Of a DNA stretch of 64,000 nt, positions 8,100 to 16,945 are shown piece by piece. The position numbers and the translations under genes are program-made. Origin of the DNA: JAEWSN01 sp942493335. GTDB taxonomy: Bacteria; Bacillota; Clostridia; DSM-8532. The DNA lies in the NCBI GenBank assembly GCA_942493335.1, contig OW818693.1:124001-188000 (forward strand), given 5' to 3'. The number at the start of each line of letters is the position of its first letter. The stretch's first letter is position 1. The notes below the pieces were generated by a model that saw only the letters and a list, made by a program, of their open reading frames with translations, was not told the origin of the DNA and did not search any database.

Positions 8100-8666
8100 A
8101 TGCCAAGGGTGATAGCGGGAATTGCGGGCGGTGTGCCGCTGAAGGCGCCGCCTGGGGACAAGACGAGGCCAACGACGGATCGTGTGAAGGAATCCGTTTT
8201 CAACATGCTGCAAGGCGAGATGGAAGGACGCGTCGTTCTGGACCTGTTCGCAGGTTCCGGCGGCCTGGGCATCGAAGCCCTGTCGCGCGGGGCGGAAAGC
8301 GCCGTGTTCGTTGATCTGGACAAGTCCGTCTGTGACATCATCCACGGGAATCTGGCGAAAACGGGATTGTCCGGCAAGGCACAGGTGATGCGCATGGAGA
8401 TCGGGGATGCCGTCCGATCCCTCGCGGCGAACGGCCGGAAATTCACCCTTTTGTTCGCGGATGCGCCCTATCGGTGCGATTTTGTCCTGAAAACCCTTCT
8501 ATTGGTGGATGAAAATGATATAATGGGGAGCGATGGCATGGCCGTGGTGGAACATCACCAGGATGAAACGCCTCCGGAAACGGTGGGAGCCTGGCAGTTG
8601 AGGCGCCGCAGGGAATATGGGGAAACCGTATTTTCCATTTACGACCATGCGGATGTAGAAACTTGA
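8100..8666 (+). CDS. rsmD: 16S rRNA (guanine966-N2)-methyltransferase
   Basis: A 188-residue SAM-dependent methyltransferase that modifies G966 of 16S rRNA in the assembled small subunit. The N-terminus RVIAGIAGGVPLKAPPGDKTRPTTDRVKES is diagnostic, and motif I is DLFAGSGGLGIEALSRGA. The catalytic motif IV, usually (N/D)PP(Y/F), reads DAPY here (in LLFADAPYRC), an uncommon Pro-to-Ala change. ATG 8100 follows a long purine-rich GGAGGGAGAGGGAGG. The gene sits in the order recG-rsmD-coaD common in Clostridia. Confidence 0.93.
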   Translation: MPRVIAGIAGGVPLKAPPGDKTRPTTDRVKESVFNMLQGEMEGRVVLDLFAGSGGLGIEALSRGAESAVFVDLDKSVCDIIHGNLAKTGLSGKAQVMRMEIGDAVRSLAANGRKFTLLFADAPYRCDFVLKTLLLVDENDIMGSDGMAVVEHHQDETPPETVGAWQLRRRREYGETVFSIYDHADVET

Positions 8667-8704
8667 GAACCAATGAACGGCAGGATCGGGAAAGGGCGGC
8701 GCGA

Positions 8705-9190
8705 ATGGGCGTTTTTGTATATCCGGGCAGCTTTGATCCCGTCACGCGCGGACACATGGACATCATCGATCGGGCCTCTGTCCTCTGTGACAAACTGATT
8801 GTGGCTGTTTTGACAAACCATTCGAAGTCACCTGCATTTTCCATGGCGGAACGTCTGGATCTGCTCGAAAAAGCCGTCGGAAACCGCTCCGGCATTGAAA
8901 TCCGTTTCTTCGACGGTCTTCTGGTTCATTTCATGCAGGAGACAGGTGCGAAAACCATTGTGAAGGGCTTGCGCGCCGTTTCGGATTTCGAGTATGAAAT
9001 GCAGATGGCGCTCATCAACAAACATCTGGACCCGTCCATCGAGACCTTGTTCATGATGGCCGACGCCCAGTATTCCTTCCTCAGTTCGAGTGCCGTGCGG
9101 GAGCTGGCCCGGCATGGGGGCCAGGTGACGGATTTTGTTCCGGAAGGCACAGAGGAAGCGATTCTTGCGAAGTATGGAAGAACCCAGTGA
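8705..9190 (+). CDS. coaD: Phosphopantetheine adenylyltransferase
   Basis: A 161-residue cytoplasmic enzyme that transfers AMP from ATP to 4'-phosphopantetheine, the penultimate step to CoA. It has the nucleotidyltransferase signature YPGSFDPVTRGHMDII (TxGH), the KGLRAVSDFEYEMQMA stretch, and the YSFLSSSAVREL motif, all typical. The start is MGVFVYPG at 8705, 38 bp after rsmD. A TTG at 8663 would add 14 unlikely residues. CoA supply links it with the pantothenate kinase at 44.8 kb. Confidence 0.97.
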   Translation: MGVFVYPGSFDPVTRGHMDIIDRASVLCDKLIVAVLTNHSKSPAFSMAERLDLLEKAVGNRSGIEIRFFDGLLVHFMQETGAKTIVKGLRAVSDFEYEMQMALINKHLDPSIETLFMMADAQYSFLSSSAVRELARHGGQVTDFVPEGTEEAILAKYGRTQ

Positions 9191-9239
9191 GTGGGAAGGA
9201 CGAAAAACGGTTGTGCCGACAAGGCGCCGGGAGGATACG

Positions 9240-9677
9240 ATGGAGTTGCTGGAATTGCTGGAACAATTGGAGGAGACCCTGGAACGAGGCATGAACATCC
9301 CGTTTACCGGTCGCTGCCTCGTTCGCCGCGACGAAGTGCTGGAACTGATCCAGGACATTCGTCTGAAACTCCCCGATGACATCAAACAGGCACGCAGCAT
9401 CTCGGAAGAGCGCTCCCGCATTCTTTCGGAAGCGGAGCACCAGGCCGAGGAGATCCTTCACAATGCGGAGACCCGGATCACCGCCATGGTCGACGAGCAC
9501 GAGATTTCCCGAAAGGCGGTCGAACAGGCGGGTGTCATCATCGGGAACGCAAAGAAGAACTCGCGCGAGATTCGGCTTGGCACACGGGAATATGCTGATG
9601 GTGTGCTGGACAAGGTTGAATCGATCCTTGCCGAAACGATGGAAGTCATCAAGGTGAATCGGCAGGAACTGAAATAA
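9240..9677 (+). CDS. Coiled-coil protein, ATP synthase subunit B-like
   Basis: A 145-residue highly charged, helical protein without a signal peptide. The stretch from about residue 40 to 140 (DIKQARSISEERSRILSEAEHQAEEILHNAE and onward) is a continuous amphipathic helix rich in Ala, Glu and Arg, like the b-subunit stalk of F-type ATPases. Small proteins of this kind are commonly found just after coaD in Clostridia, and their function is not known. The start MELLELLEQLEE at ATG 9240 has GGGAGG seven bases upstream. The first 25 residues, with TGRCLVRRDEVLELIQDIR, are the most family-like part. Confidence 0.75.
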   Translation: MELLELLEQLEETLERGMNIPFTGRCLVRRDEVLELIQDIRLKLPDDIKQARSISEERSRILSEAEHQAEEILHNAETRITAMVDEHEISRKAVEQAGVIIGNAKKNSREIRLGTREYADGVLDKVESILAETMEVIKVNRQELK

Positions 9678-9800
9678 CGGGTTGAATTGCATCGGGCACA
9701 AGGATCAGGACAAAAGCAACCGGAGAAACACAGCAAGGACCAGACATCAGGTACAAGACCGCAGGCGCAGCACAGCAAGGTCAAACAGCAAGGAGAATGA

Positions 9801-10181
9801 ATGAGCGAACAGGAAAAGGATGTCACGCTGCCGGAGGATGGCATCGGCGAGGTTCGCATCGCCATCGATGTCATTGTCGTCATCGCCTACACTGCCGCAA
9901 TGGAAACTGAAGGCGTGGCTGGAATGAGCGTGGGCGTGGTCGACAACATCACACAGGTACTCGGGCGGAAAGGCGCGTCGAAAGGCGTCAAGGTGGAACT
10001 CTCGGAAAAGGAGACCTCCATCGACCTCTTCCTGATCGTCGATTATGGCGCCCGAATCCCGGACGTCGCCTGGCGTGTGCAGGAACGGGTGAAGGATGCG
10101 GTGGAGTCCATGACCGGACTGGATGTCAAAGCCATCAACATCCATGTCCAGAGTGTCAGTTTCGAAGGCAAGGGAGCCTGA
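9801..10181 (+). CDS. Asp23/Gls24 family envelope stress protein
   Basis: A 126-residue soluble protein of the Asp23/Gls24 family, with the typical GEVRIAIDVIVVIAYTAAMETEGVAGM opening and VQERVKDAVESMTGLDVKAINIHVQSVSF close. Family members associate with the inner face of the membrane through partners and affect envelope stress tolerance. ATG 9801 is preceded by AAGGAGAA. The 123-bp gap upstream holds three copies of CAGCAAGG (9731, 9773, 9786) and no promoter that could be recognised. The next gene starts 2 bp after its stop. Confidence 0.93.
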   Translation: MSEQEKDVTLPEDGIGEVRIAIDVIVVIAYTAAMETEGVAGMSVGVVDNITQVLGRKGASKGVKVELSEKETSIDLFLIVDYGARIPDVAWRVQERVKDAVESMTGLDVKAINIHVQSVSFEGKGA

Positions 10182-10182
10182 C

Positions 10183-11061
10183 ATGTTCGGTTACGTGAAT
10201 CCCGACAAACCGGAACTGAAGATGCGGGAATACGAGGTCTATCGGGCCTATTATTGCGCCGTCTGCAAGGCGATCGGCCGAAACAGCGGGCAAATGGCCA
10301 GACTGACGCTCAGTTACGATCTTTCGTTCCTCGCGCTGCTGCTGGATGCCCTCGATCCGGCACCGAACCGGATCCTGCGGGAACGTTGTGTGGCCCATCC
10401 CACGAGGAAGCATGCCATCATGGCGTCAAACCCTGTGATTGCCTATGCTGCAGACATGAATGTCCTGCTGGCGTATTACAATCTGAAGGACAAGTGGATG
10501 GACGAACGCAATGTCGGCGCCGAAGCTGCAAGCCTGCTGATCCACGTGGCGGCCCGCAAGTCCGCTGCCCGTTGGCCGGCTCAGGCCGATGGGATCAGGA
10601 ATCAGCTGGAAGTCCTCCATTTGCTGGAGAAGGCCCGTTGCGACTCGACAGACGAAGTGGCGGAGCCATTTGCCCGAATCATGGAAATCCTGTTCGACTG
10701 TCCGCTCGTGACGGATGAGGCGACGCGGAAAGGACTCGCATGGCTGGGCTACAATCTCGGCCGATGGATCTACCTGCTCGACGCGCTGGATGACTTGGAA
10801 TCCGACGTGAGGGAAGGCAGCTATAATCCTTTGGTGCTCCAGTATGGCTACACGGAAGGTTCCGTTGCGGAATTCCGGGAATCCATCCGGGAACGGATGG
10901 CGTTTTCTCTTCTATATTCCCTCAGTGAGGCGGACAAGGCCCTGAAAGTGCTGGATATCAGGAAGAACGGAGAAATTCTCGACAATGTCGTCGAGGCGGG
11001 GCTCATTCGCCGAACGGATGAAATACTGGCCGGCGTCAAGGCTGGACGAAAAAGGGCATGA
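10183..11061 (+). CDS. DUF5685 family protein
   Basis: A 292-residue protein of a Firmicutes-specific family of unknown function. The N-terminal MFGYVNPDKPELKMREYEVYRAYYCAVCKAIGR is the family hallmark, with a CAVC motif in place to bind metal. The rest is mainly helical and includes a PLVTDEATRKGLAWLGYNLGRWIYLLDALDD segment that resembles helices of isoprenoid-synthase folds. ATG 10183 begins 2 bp after the Asp23 stop, so the two are almost certainly co-translated. It is followed by the DnaJ-like gene, its usual neighbour. Confidence 0.88.
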   Translation: MFGYVNPDKPELKMREYEVYRAYYCAVCKAIGRNSGQMARLTLSYDLSFLALLLDALDPAPNRILRERCVAHPTRKHAIMASNPVIAYAADMNVLLAYYNLKDKWMDERNVGAEAASLLIHVAARKSAARWPAQADGIRNQLEVLHLLEKARCDSTDEVAEPFARIMEILFDCPLVTDEATRKGLAWLGYNLGRWIYLLDALDDLESDVREGSYNPLVLQYGYTEGSVAEFRESIRERMAFSLLYSLSEADKALKVLDIRKNGEILDNVVEAGLIRRTDEILAGVKAGRKRA

Positions 11062-11136
11062 TGGTCGGGCAGGACGTTCCTGATGAAGGAAACACACCAT
11101 GCGGCGGCTGATTTTTGAAAGGATGCAGGAAAACCA

Positions 11137-11955
11137 ATGGCAGAGAATCCGTACAAGGTGCTTGGCGTCAAGGAAGGCGCAAGCTATGATGAAATCAAGC
11201 GAGCCTACCGCGAAATGGTGAAGAAGTATCATCCGGACAAATACCGGGACAATCCGCTCGCGGATTTGGCCGATGTGAAGATGCGTGAAATCAATGAAGC
11301 GTATGATTCGCTGATGAAGAGTTCCGGCGGTTCCTTCCAGTACCAGTCCGAATCCGGAGAAGCGCAGGACTACAATTCCTACAATGCCAATTCTCGCGGA
11401 AGCCGGCAGTCGTCCCAGTCTTCCTCGGCAGGACAGGCCGGTGCAAATGCGAACCGTCAGGGGCAGGCAGGACAAGCCGGGCAAGCAGGACAGGCCGGAC
11501 AGGGTGCGCAACAGGGTCAGCAGGGATGGCAGGGTCAGGCGGGACAACAGGCTTGGCAAGGCAATCAGCAGGCAGGCGCCGGGGATGAATCGCAGCTTGC
11601 CGCACAGGCCCGCAATTTCATCAATGCCGGCAACCTGGCGGAAGCGCAGCGCATACTGGACCGCATGCGCACACGCAATGCGGAATGGTATTATCTGCAA
11701 GGCCTTGTTTTCCTCCGGAAGGGCTGGTACGACAGGGGATACGCCTCCATCCAGCGCGCCGTGCAGATGGATCCGGGCAATTTCGAGTACCGGAATGCCA
11801 TGAACGGCATGAACAACCAGTTCCAGGGATACCGCCAACAGTACGGCAATCGTGGTGGCGCACAGAATCCGGACATGTGCCAGCTCTGTACGACCATCTG
11901 GTGTGCCGATTCCTGCTGCGAATGCATGGGCGGTGACCTGGTCGGGTGCTGCTGA
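11137..11955 (+). CDS. DnaJ-domain protein with Gln/Gly/Ala repeat and cysteine-rich tail
   Basis: A 272-residue protein. The J-domain (1-65) includes the HPD motif at 32-34, so it should stimulate an Hsp70 (DnaK) ATPase. Residues about 85-150 form a low-complexity linker with repeated GQA, GQQ and WQG units. A helical, TPR-like region follows (about 155-225). The last 25 residues are cysteine-rich: CQLCTTIWCADSCCECMGG and a final CC. There is no G/F-zinc-substrate architecture, so this is not the general DnaJ. Its stop overlaps the start of the next gene (TGATG). The same arrangement after DUF5685 is usual in Clostridia. Confidence 0.88.
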   Translation: MAENPYKVLGVKEGASYDEIKRAYREMVKKYHPDKYRDNPLADLADVKMREINEAYDSLMKSSGGSFQYQSESGEAQDYNSYNANSRGSRQSSQSSSAGQAGANANRQGQAGQAGQAGQAGQGAQQGQQGWQGQAGQQAWQGNQQAGAGDESQLAAQARNFINAGNLAEAQRILDRMRTRNAEWYYLQGLVFLRKGWYDRGYASIQRAVQMDPGNFEYRNAMNGMNNQFQGYRQQYGNRGGAQNPDMCQLCTTIWCADSCCECMGGDLVGCC

Positions 11956-12512
11956 TGACTGCGGGAAACGGGGAACACCCGGTGTCCACATCACGCGGCA
12001 GAACAAGGGATTTGGCTTTCGCAGGCATCCTCACCGCATTCACGGTGTTGTGCCTGTATCTTGAATCCGTCGTACCGACCGGGCGGGCGGGCTTCTTTGT
12101 CCTTTCGTCCTTCCTGTTGAGCGCCGTATACCTGGAAAGCGGCATGAAATGGTTGCTGAGCACCTATGTTGCCTCTGCTGCGCTTTCCTTTCTGCTGGTG
12201 GCGGACAAGGTCGGCCTCCTTCCCTTTGTTCTTCTGTTCGGCATCTACCCGATCCTGAAGAATCTGGTGGAGCGAATCCGCTCGATCTGGCTGGAATGGC
12301 TCCTGAAGCTGGTTGGTTTCAATCTGCTCCTGTTGGCCGGATTTGCAGTATTCAGACCGCTTTTGCCCGATGCGCTTCTGGCGGGCGCCATGCTGCCGAT
12401 TGCCATCGTTGTCCTTGAAATCGGATTTATCGTCTACGATTTGCTCTTCACCCAATGGATTCATTTCTATCTGGCCCGCATCGCGCCGCAATTTCGCAAA
12501 AGCCGTGACTGA
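11955..12512 (+). CDS. Polytopic membrane protein, function unknown
   Basis: A 185-residue protein with about six hydrophobic segments (20-40, 46-62, 66-84, 87-104, 115-134, 143-165) and a short basic tail. The compact six-helix layout recalls ECF-type S components, but no ligand motif was recognised. The ATG shares its A with the TGA of the DnaJ-like gene, so translation is coupled. An alternative start at 11946 would lie inside the neighbour. It may work with the J-domain protein at the membrane, which is inference from the overlap only. Confidence 0.75.
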   Translation: MTAGNGEHPVSTSRGRTRDLAFAGILTAFTVLCLYLESVVPTGRAGFFVLSSFLLSAVYLESGMKWLLSTYVASAALSFLLVADKVGLLPFVLLFGIYPILKNLVERIRSIWLEWLLKLVGFNLLLLAGFAVFRPLLPDALLAGAMLPIAIVVLEIGFIVYDLLFTQWIHFYLARIAPQFRKSRD

Positions 12513-12689
12513 CCGGTCAACCGGCTTCCTGCCGGTGATATGTCCTTTCCGGAAACTGCAGGCGCCTGCGCACACACCATCGATACCTGCACTGCGTCAT
12601 GATGCGCATGAATACGTTCTGCCTCCGGATACGGGCGCAGGCGGGATGCGGCAGCGCGGATGCGGGATGGAAAGACGGGGAACGCCACC

Positions 12690-15077
12690 ATGGATCAGAA
12701 AGCCTATCGGCTTCTTGAATACGACAAGATCATCCTGAGACTGGAAGAAAGAGCTGCCACGGCGCTTGGACGGGAACTGGTCCGGCAGCTTGAGCCGTTT
12801 CCCACACGTTCGGAAGTGGAAGCCGCCCTTTCCGAGACCTCTGATGCGCAGGCCGTTTACTGGAGAAAGGGCACTCCGCCGTTCAGCGGCATTTCAGACC
12901 TGCGTTCCGCCTTCAAACGGGTGGAGCTCGGTTCCATCCTTTCCTGCGCGGAACTTCTGAAATGCGCGGAATTCCTGCGGGGCGTCCGTACCCTGAAACA
13001 ACACAGCTCCTCCGACATGCCGGCGGATTTCGAAGGGAACCTTGTGGTGGTGCTTGCCAGACAGCTCGTGCCAAACAAAGGCGTGGAAGAGGAACTGATG
13101 CGCTGCATCGTCAACGAGGACGATCTGTCGGACCATGCCAGTCCGGAACTCGCCTCCATCCGCCGCAACATCCGCACCCGGCAGGATGGCATCAAGGATC
13201 GCCTCAATTCCATCCTGCGCTCGAGCGACCTGCGAAAACTCATGCAGGACGCGGTGGTCACCATGCGCGGCGACCGGTATGTCATCCCGGTGAAGCAGGA
13301 GAACCGCAATCTTGTTCCCGGCCTGATCCACGACATGTCCGCAAGCGGTGCGACCGTCTTCATCGAGCCATTGGCGGTCGTGGAGGCGAACAATGAGATC
13401 CGTGCGCTCATGATCCGCGAACAGCAGGAGATCGAACGCATTCTCGCCGTCCTCACCGCACTGGTGGCTGAAATTGCCGAATCATTGCGGATGGATCTGG
13501 ATCTTGCGACGCGGCTGGACTTTCTGTATGCAAAGGCGAAACTCTCCCGTGACATGGACGCGCTGGTGCCAAAGTTGCTGGATGCGCCGATTCTGGACAT
13601 CCGAAAGGGCAGACATCCGCTTCTGGACAAAAAGACCGTCGTTCCTGTGGATCTTCGACTTGGCAAGGAGTTCACCTCCCTCGTCATCACCGGCCCGAAC
13701 ACGGGTGGAAAAACCGTTACGCTCAAGACGGCAGGCCTGTTTGTGCTCATGACCCAGGCCGGTCTTCACATCCCGGCCGCCGAGGGCACCGAAATGGGCA
13801 TATTCACCAAGGTGTTCGCAGATATCGGGGATGAGCAGAGCATTGAACAGAGCCTTTCCACCTTCTCCTCGCACATGCGCAACATCGTCCACATTCTGGC
13901 GGAGGCGGACGCGGGTTCGCTCATCCTCTTCGATGAGCTGGGGGCGGGTACGGACCCGACGGAAGGCGCCGCGCTTGCCATGGCCATTCTGGAAGGTCTC
14001 CGCGAGGACGGCATCCGGACCATGGCCACCACGCATTACAGCGAACTGAAGATCTATGCCATGACGACGCCCGGTGTGGAAAACGCCTGTTGCGAGTTTG
14101 ATGTGGAGACTCTGAGGCCGACATACCGGCTGCTGGTAGGTATCCCGGGCAAAAGCAATGCTTTCGCCATTTCATCGCGACTCGGGCTGCCTGATCATGT
14201 CATCGGCCGCGCCCGGGAGACCCTCAGCCATGAAAGTGTCCGGTTCGAGGATGTGCTGGGCGACATCGAGCGGAAACGGTCCGAAACCGAACGGGATCAG
14301 GACAAGGCGCATGCCTTGCGGCTTGAAATGGAGAAACTGGAGGCATCCTCCCGCCTCGAACGGCAGAAGCTGGACGAGGAACGGAAAAAGATCCTGGACA
14401 AGTCCAGACAGGAAGCCCGGCAGATCATCCTGGACGCCAAGGCGGAGGCGGAGCATCTGTTCGCGAAAATCAAGGATCTGGAAAAGAGCGTGCAGGAACA
14501 GGATCGGGAGAAGGCGCTGCGGGAAATGAAACAGAGCCTGAAGCTGAGACTGGATGGCTTGGAGGATTCGCTGGCCGAATCCGCCTTGCCGCGTGGTGGG
14601 TATGCAGAGCCGCCCGTGAACCTGAAGGCAGGGGAAACGGTTCATGTCATGACGCTCAATCAGCGGGCCGCCGTGTTGGACAAGCCGGATGCCGATGGTC
14701 AGGTGACCGTACAGGCCGGCATCATGAAGATCAAGGTCCATATCAGCCAGCTCAAGCGCATTGATGTGCAGAAGGAGACCGTGGAGCGATTGCAGAGTGT
14801 GCGTGTGGCGGGTGTGAAATCCGCACCGGTTCGGCTGGAGCTCGATCTTCGCGGCCACAATACAGAAGAGGCGCTGGAAAAGGCGGACAAGTACATTGAT
14901 GAGGCCATCATCGCAGGATTGCACGAAGTCACCCTGATTCACGGCAAGGGAACCGGGGTTCTCAGGAAAAACCTGCACGATTTCCTGCGGACCCGCCCGG
15001 GGGTTTCTGCTTATCGGATCGGCAAGTATGGGGAAGGGGAGTCCGGTGTGACCATCGTGCAGCTTGGTGAAGGATGA
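12690..15077 (+). CDS. mutS2: Endonuclease MutS2 with C-terminal Smr domain
   Basis: A 795-residue MutS2. The N-terminal MutS core and lever helices are followed by the ATPase with Walker A GPNTGGKT at 335-342 and Walker B DE at 415-416. A long coiled coil (about 515-625) comes next, then a KOW-like region and the Smr nuclease domain with LDLRGH at 718-723 and HGKGTG at 751-756. MutS2 acts on recombination intermediates and, in Bacillus, on collided ribosomes. The start MDQKAY at ATG 12690 is preceded by GGGGAA. A 178-bp spacer upstream contains a small hairpin (ACCGGC/GCCGGT at 12520-12536). A second, Smr-less paralogue occurs at 41.2-43.3 kb. Confidence 0.97.
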   Translation: MDQKAYRLLEYDKIILRLEERAATALGRELVRQLEPFPTRSEVEAALSETSDAQAVYWRKGTPPFSGISDLRSAFKRVELGSILSCAELLKCAEFLRGVRTLKQHSSSDMPADFEGNLVVVLARQLVPNKGVEEELMRCIVNEDDLSDHASPELASIRRNIRTRQDGIKDRLNSILRSSDLRKLMQDAVVTMRGDRYVIPVKQENRNLVPGLIHDMSASGATVFIEPLAVVEANNEIRALMIREQQEIERILAVLTALVAEIAESLRMDLDLATRLDFLYAKAKLSRDMDALVPKLLDAPILDIRKGRHPLLDKKTVVPVDLRLGKEFTSLVITGPNTGGKTVTLKTAGLFVLMTQAGLHIPAAEGTEMGIFTKVFADIGDEQSIEQSLSTFSSHMRNIVHILAEADAGSLILFDELGAGTDPTEGAALAMAILEGLREDGIRTMATTHYSELKIYAMTTPGVENACCEFDVETLRPTYRLLVGIPGKSNAFAISSRLGLPDHVIGRARETLSHESVRFEDVLGDIERKRSETERDQDKAHALRLEMEKLEASSRLERQKLDEERKKILDKSRQEARQIILDAKAEAEHLFAKIKDLEKSVQEQDREKALREMKQSLKLRLDGLEDSLAESALPRGGYAEPPVNLKAGETVHVMTLNQRAAVLDKPDADGQVTVQAGIMKIKVHISQLKRIDVQKETVERLQSVRVAGVKSAPVRLELDLRGHNTEEALEKADKYIDEAIIAGLHEVTLIHGKGTGVLRKNLHDFLRTRPGVSAYRIGKYGEGESGVTIVQLGEG

Positions 15078-15137
15078 TGGTGACGGGATGGATGTACCGA
15101 TGAAATGGATGTGACCGAAAAGAAGGATGCAAACCGG

Positions 15138-15168
15138 TTGACACAAGGAAATGATGCAGTGATATAAT
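15138..15168 (+). promoter_or_regulatory. Promoter of the sodium:solute symporter gene
   Basis: TTGACA at 15138-15143 and TATAAT at 15163-15168, both consensus but 19 bp apart, longer than the optimal 17. Confidence 0.65.
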
Positions 15169-15239
15169 GGGTTTCGGATGTGTGTGCGTTGCCTGGCAGG
15201 ATGGTAATATGGCGGCACAAGGCGTCCGGAACCCTTTTT
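15169..15239 (+). terminator. Long hairpin with T-run in the symporter leader
   Basis: GGGTTTCGGA (15169-15178) pairs with TCCGGAACCC (15225-15234) with one G-U pair, and TTTTT follows at 15235-15239. TGTGC near 15183 and GCACA near 15215 can pair inside it. It could end transcripts from mutS2 or act as an attenuator. The first arm overlaps the expected transcription start, which weakens the attenuator reading. Confidence 0.45.
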
Positions 15240-15272
15240 CGATATTAGCGTGTAGTATGGGAGGATGGAAAC

Positions 15273-16784
15273 ATGACAGCCAAGATTATTTGTCTTGTTC
15301 TTTTTGTCGTCGTGACAGTGGGCATCGGCCTTTACAGCCGAAGCAAGATCAAGGGGATGGACGATTTCTTCCTGGGAAGCCGGAGCCTTGGCGCCTGGAT
15401 GACCGCGTTCGCCTATGGCACTTCTTATTTTTCCGCAGTCGTCTTTGTCGGATACGCTGGAAACTTCGGATGGAACATGGGGCTTTCCACCTTGTGGATC
15501 GCTGTGGGGAACGCCATTTTCGGCTGCCTGGTGCCTTGGCTTGTCCTTGGTTCCCGCACACGTTCCATGACCCGCCGTCTGGGTGTTTCCACCATGCCGG
15601 AGTTTTTTGCGGCCCGTTTTGACAGCCAGGCGCTGAAAATCGTGGCGGCCTTTGTCATCTTTGTCTTCCTTGTTCCGTATACCGCCTCCATTTACAAGGG
15701 CCTCGGGTTCATGTTCGAGCATGCATTCGGGCTGCCGATGGTCTGGGTCATTCTCGGCATGTCCGCCCTGACCTGCATCTATCTGGTGCTGGGCGGCTAT
15801 GTGGCCACCGCCATCAACGATTTTTTCCAGGGTGTCATCATGCTGGTCGGTTCCGTGCTGATGGTGCTCTACGTCATCAACCGTCCGGAAATCGGCGGAG
15901 TGTCCGCAGCCATCGCCACATTGAACGAAATCAGCACGAGCGGCCCGAAAAACCTTGGACTGACCTCCGTCTTCGGACCCGCGCCGCTGCGGCTCCTCGG
16001 ACTCGTCATCCTGACCAGTTTCGGTACATGGGGCATGCCGCAGATGCTGCACAAGTTCTATGCCATCCGCGATGAAAAGGCCATCCGACGCGGCGCGCTC
16101 ATCACCACCGTATTCTCCCTGATCATCGGATTCGGCGCCTATTTCACGGGTGCATTCGGACGCGTGTTCCTTGGGAACACCATGCCGGAAGTCGGCGGTG
16201 TGGACGCCATCATGCCCACCATTCTGGCCACATCCCTGCCGGATGCGCTGTTCGGCGTCATCCTGGTGCTCATGCTTTCCGCCTCGATGTCAACCCTGGC
16301 ATCGTTGGTATTGGTTTCAAGTTCCGTCATCTCCATTGATTTTGTCAAGGGCTTTGTCAAACCTGACATCAAGGCAAAATCCCAGATGAACATCATGCGG
16401 CTCTGCTGCATCCTCTTCATTGCGCTTTCCTTCATCATGGCCATCTGGTCGAATCCGACGGTCAATGTCCTGATGTCGCTCTCGTGGGGCCTCATCTCCG
16501 GCATGTTCCTTGCACCCTACCTGTTCGGACTTCTCTGGAAGGGAACGACGAAAGCAGGAGCGTGGGCAGGCTTCATCACCGGCTTTGCTGCCATGCTGAT
16601 CGGTGTGATCACACAGCTTCCCGCGGTGGACGGCAATTTCGGCAAATTGTTCATGCCCGGCATTGGTTCGGTCGCCATGATCCTTTCCGTCATCGCCGTG
16701 CCTGTTGTCAGCCTTGTCACGAAGAAACATGACGCGGCGCACTTGAACAGGATTTTCGGAGAATCCGAAAGGGATGCGGCCTGA
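15273..16784 (+). CDS. Sodium:solute symporter family transporter
   Basis: A 503-residue SSS-family (SLC5-like) carrier with about 13 membrane helices. The N-terminal FFLGSRSLGAWMTAFAYGTSYFSAVVFVGYAGNFGW is typical of pantothenate/proline-type members, as is the central FGTWGMPQMLHKFYAIRDEKAIRRGA. It imports an organic solute with sodium. The ligand cannot be read from sequence. ATG 15273 has GGGAGGATGGAAAC upstream. It is a single gene behind its own promoter, between mutS2 and iorAB, and might feed keto- or amino acids to the neighbouring iorAB pathway, though that is only context. Confidence 0.9.
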   Translation: MTAKIICLVLFVVVTVGIGLYSRSKIKGMDDFFLGSRSLGAWMTAFAYGTSYFSAVVFVGYAGNFGWNMGLSTLWIAVGNAIFGCLVPWLVLGSRTRSMTRRLGVSTMPEFFAARFDSQALKIVAAFVIFVFLVPYTASIYKGLGFMFEHAFGLPMVWVILGMSALTCIYLVLGGYVATAINDFFQGVIMLVGSVLMVLYVINRPEIGGVSAAIATLNEISTSGPKNLGLTSVFGPAPLRLLGLVILTSFGTWGMPQMLHKFYAIRDEKAIRRGALITTVFSLIIGFGAYFTGAFGRVFLGNTMPEVGGVDAIMPTILATSLPDALFGVILVLMLSASMSTLASLVLVSSSVISIDFVKGFVKPDIKAKSQMNIMRLCCILFIALSFIMAIWSNPTVNVLMSLSWGLISGMFLAPYLFGLLWKGTTKAGAWAGFITGFAAMLIGVITQLPAVDGNFGKLFMPGIGSVAMILSVIAVPVVSLVTKKHDAAHLNRIFGESERDAA

Positions 16785-16881
16785 GAATCCGGGAAGGATG
16801 GGCATTGGAGACCGAAAAGGATGCGGCATGATTCTGCCTGTTGCCCCGCGATAAGGTTCGTCGGCGTGGAAGCACGCAGGC

Positions 16882-16911
16882 TGGACATGCGGAACGCCGA
16901 ACCGATATAAT
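16882..16911 (+). promoter_or_regulatory. Promoter of the iorAB operon
   Basis: TGGACA at 16882-16887 (5 of 6) and TATAAT at 16906-16911 with an 18-bp spacer. Transcription should begin near 16918. Confidence 0.65.
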
Positions 16912-16919
16912 GTTTTTGA

Positions 16920-16945
16920 ACGGGCTCCCGATTCCGGGAGTCCGT
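16920..16945 (+). promoter_or_regulatory. 5'-terminal hairpin of the iorAB transcript
   Basis: An 11-bp stem with a single G-U pair: arms 16920-16930 and 16935-16945, loop ATTC, followed by TTTC. It would sit at the very 5' end of the mRNA. It could stabilise the message or serve as a weak attenuator. A second small stem (CACTGC/GCAGTG) lies near 16973-16990 in the 160-nt leader. Confidence 0.5.

Noticed and set aside
8519..8524. TATAAT inside rsmD as a promoter for coaD
   Set aside because: No -35 element lies 16-19 bp upstream and the match is within a conserved coding region, so chance is likely.
14172..16052. Long minus-strand reading frame opposite mutS2 and the symporter
   Set aside because: It spans two real genes and their promoter on the other strand and has no recognisable motif.
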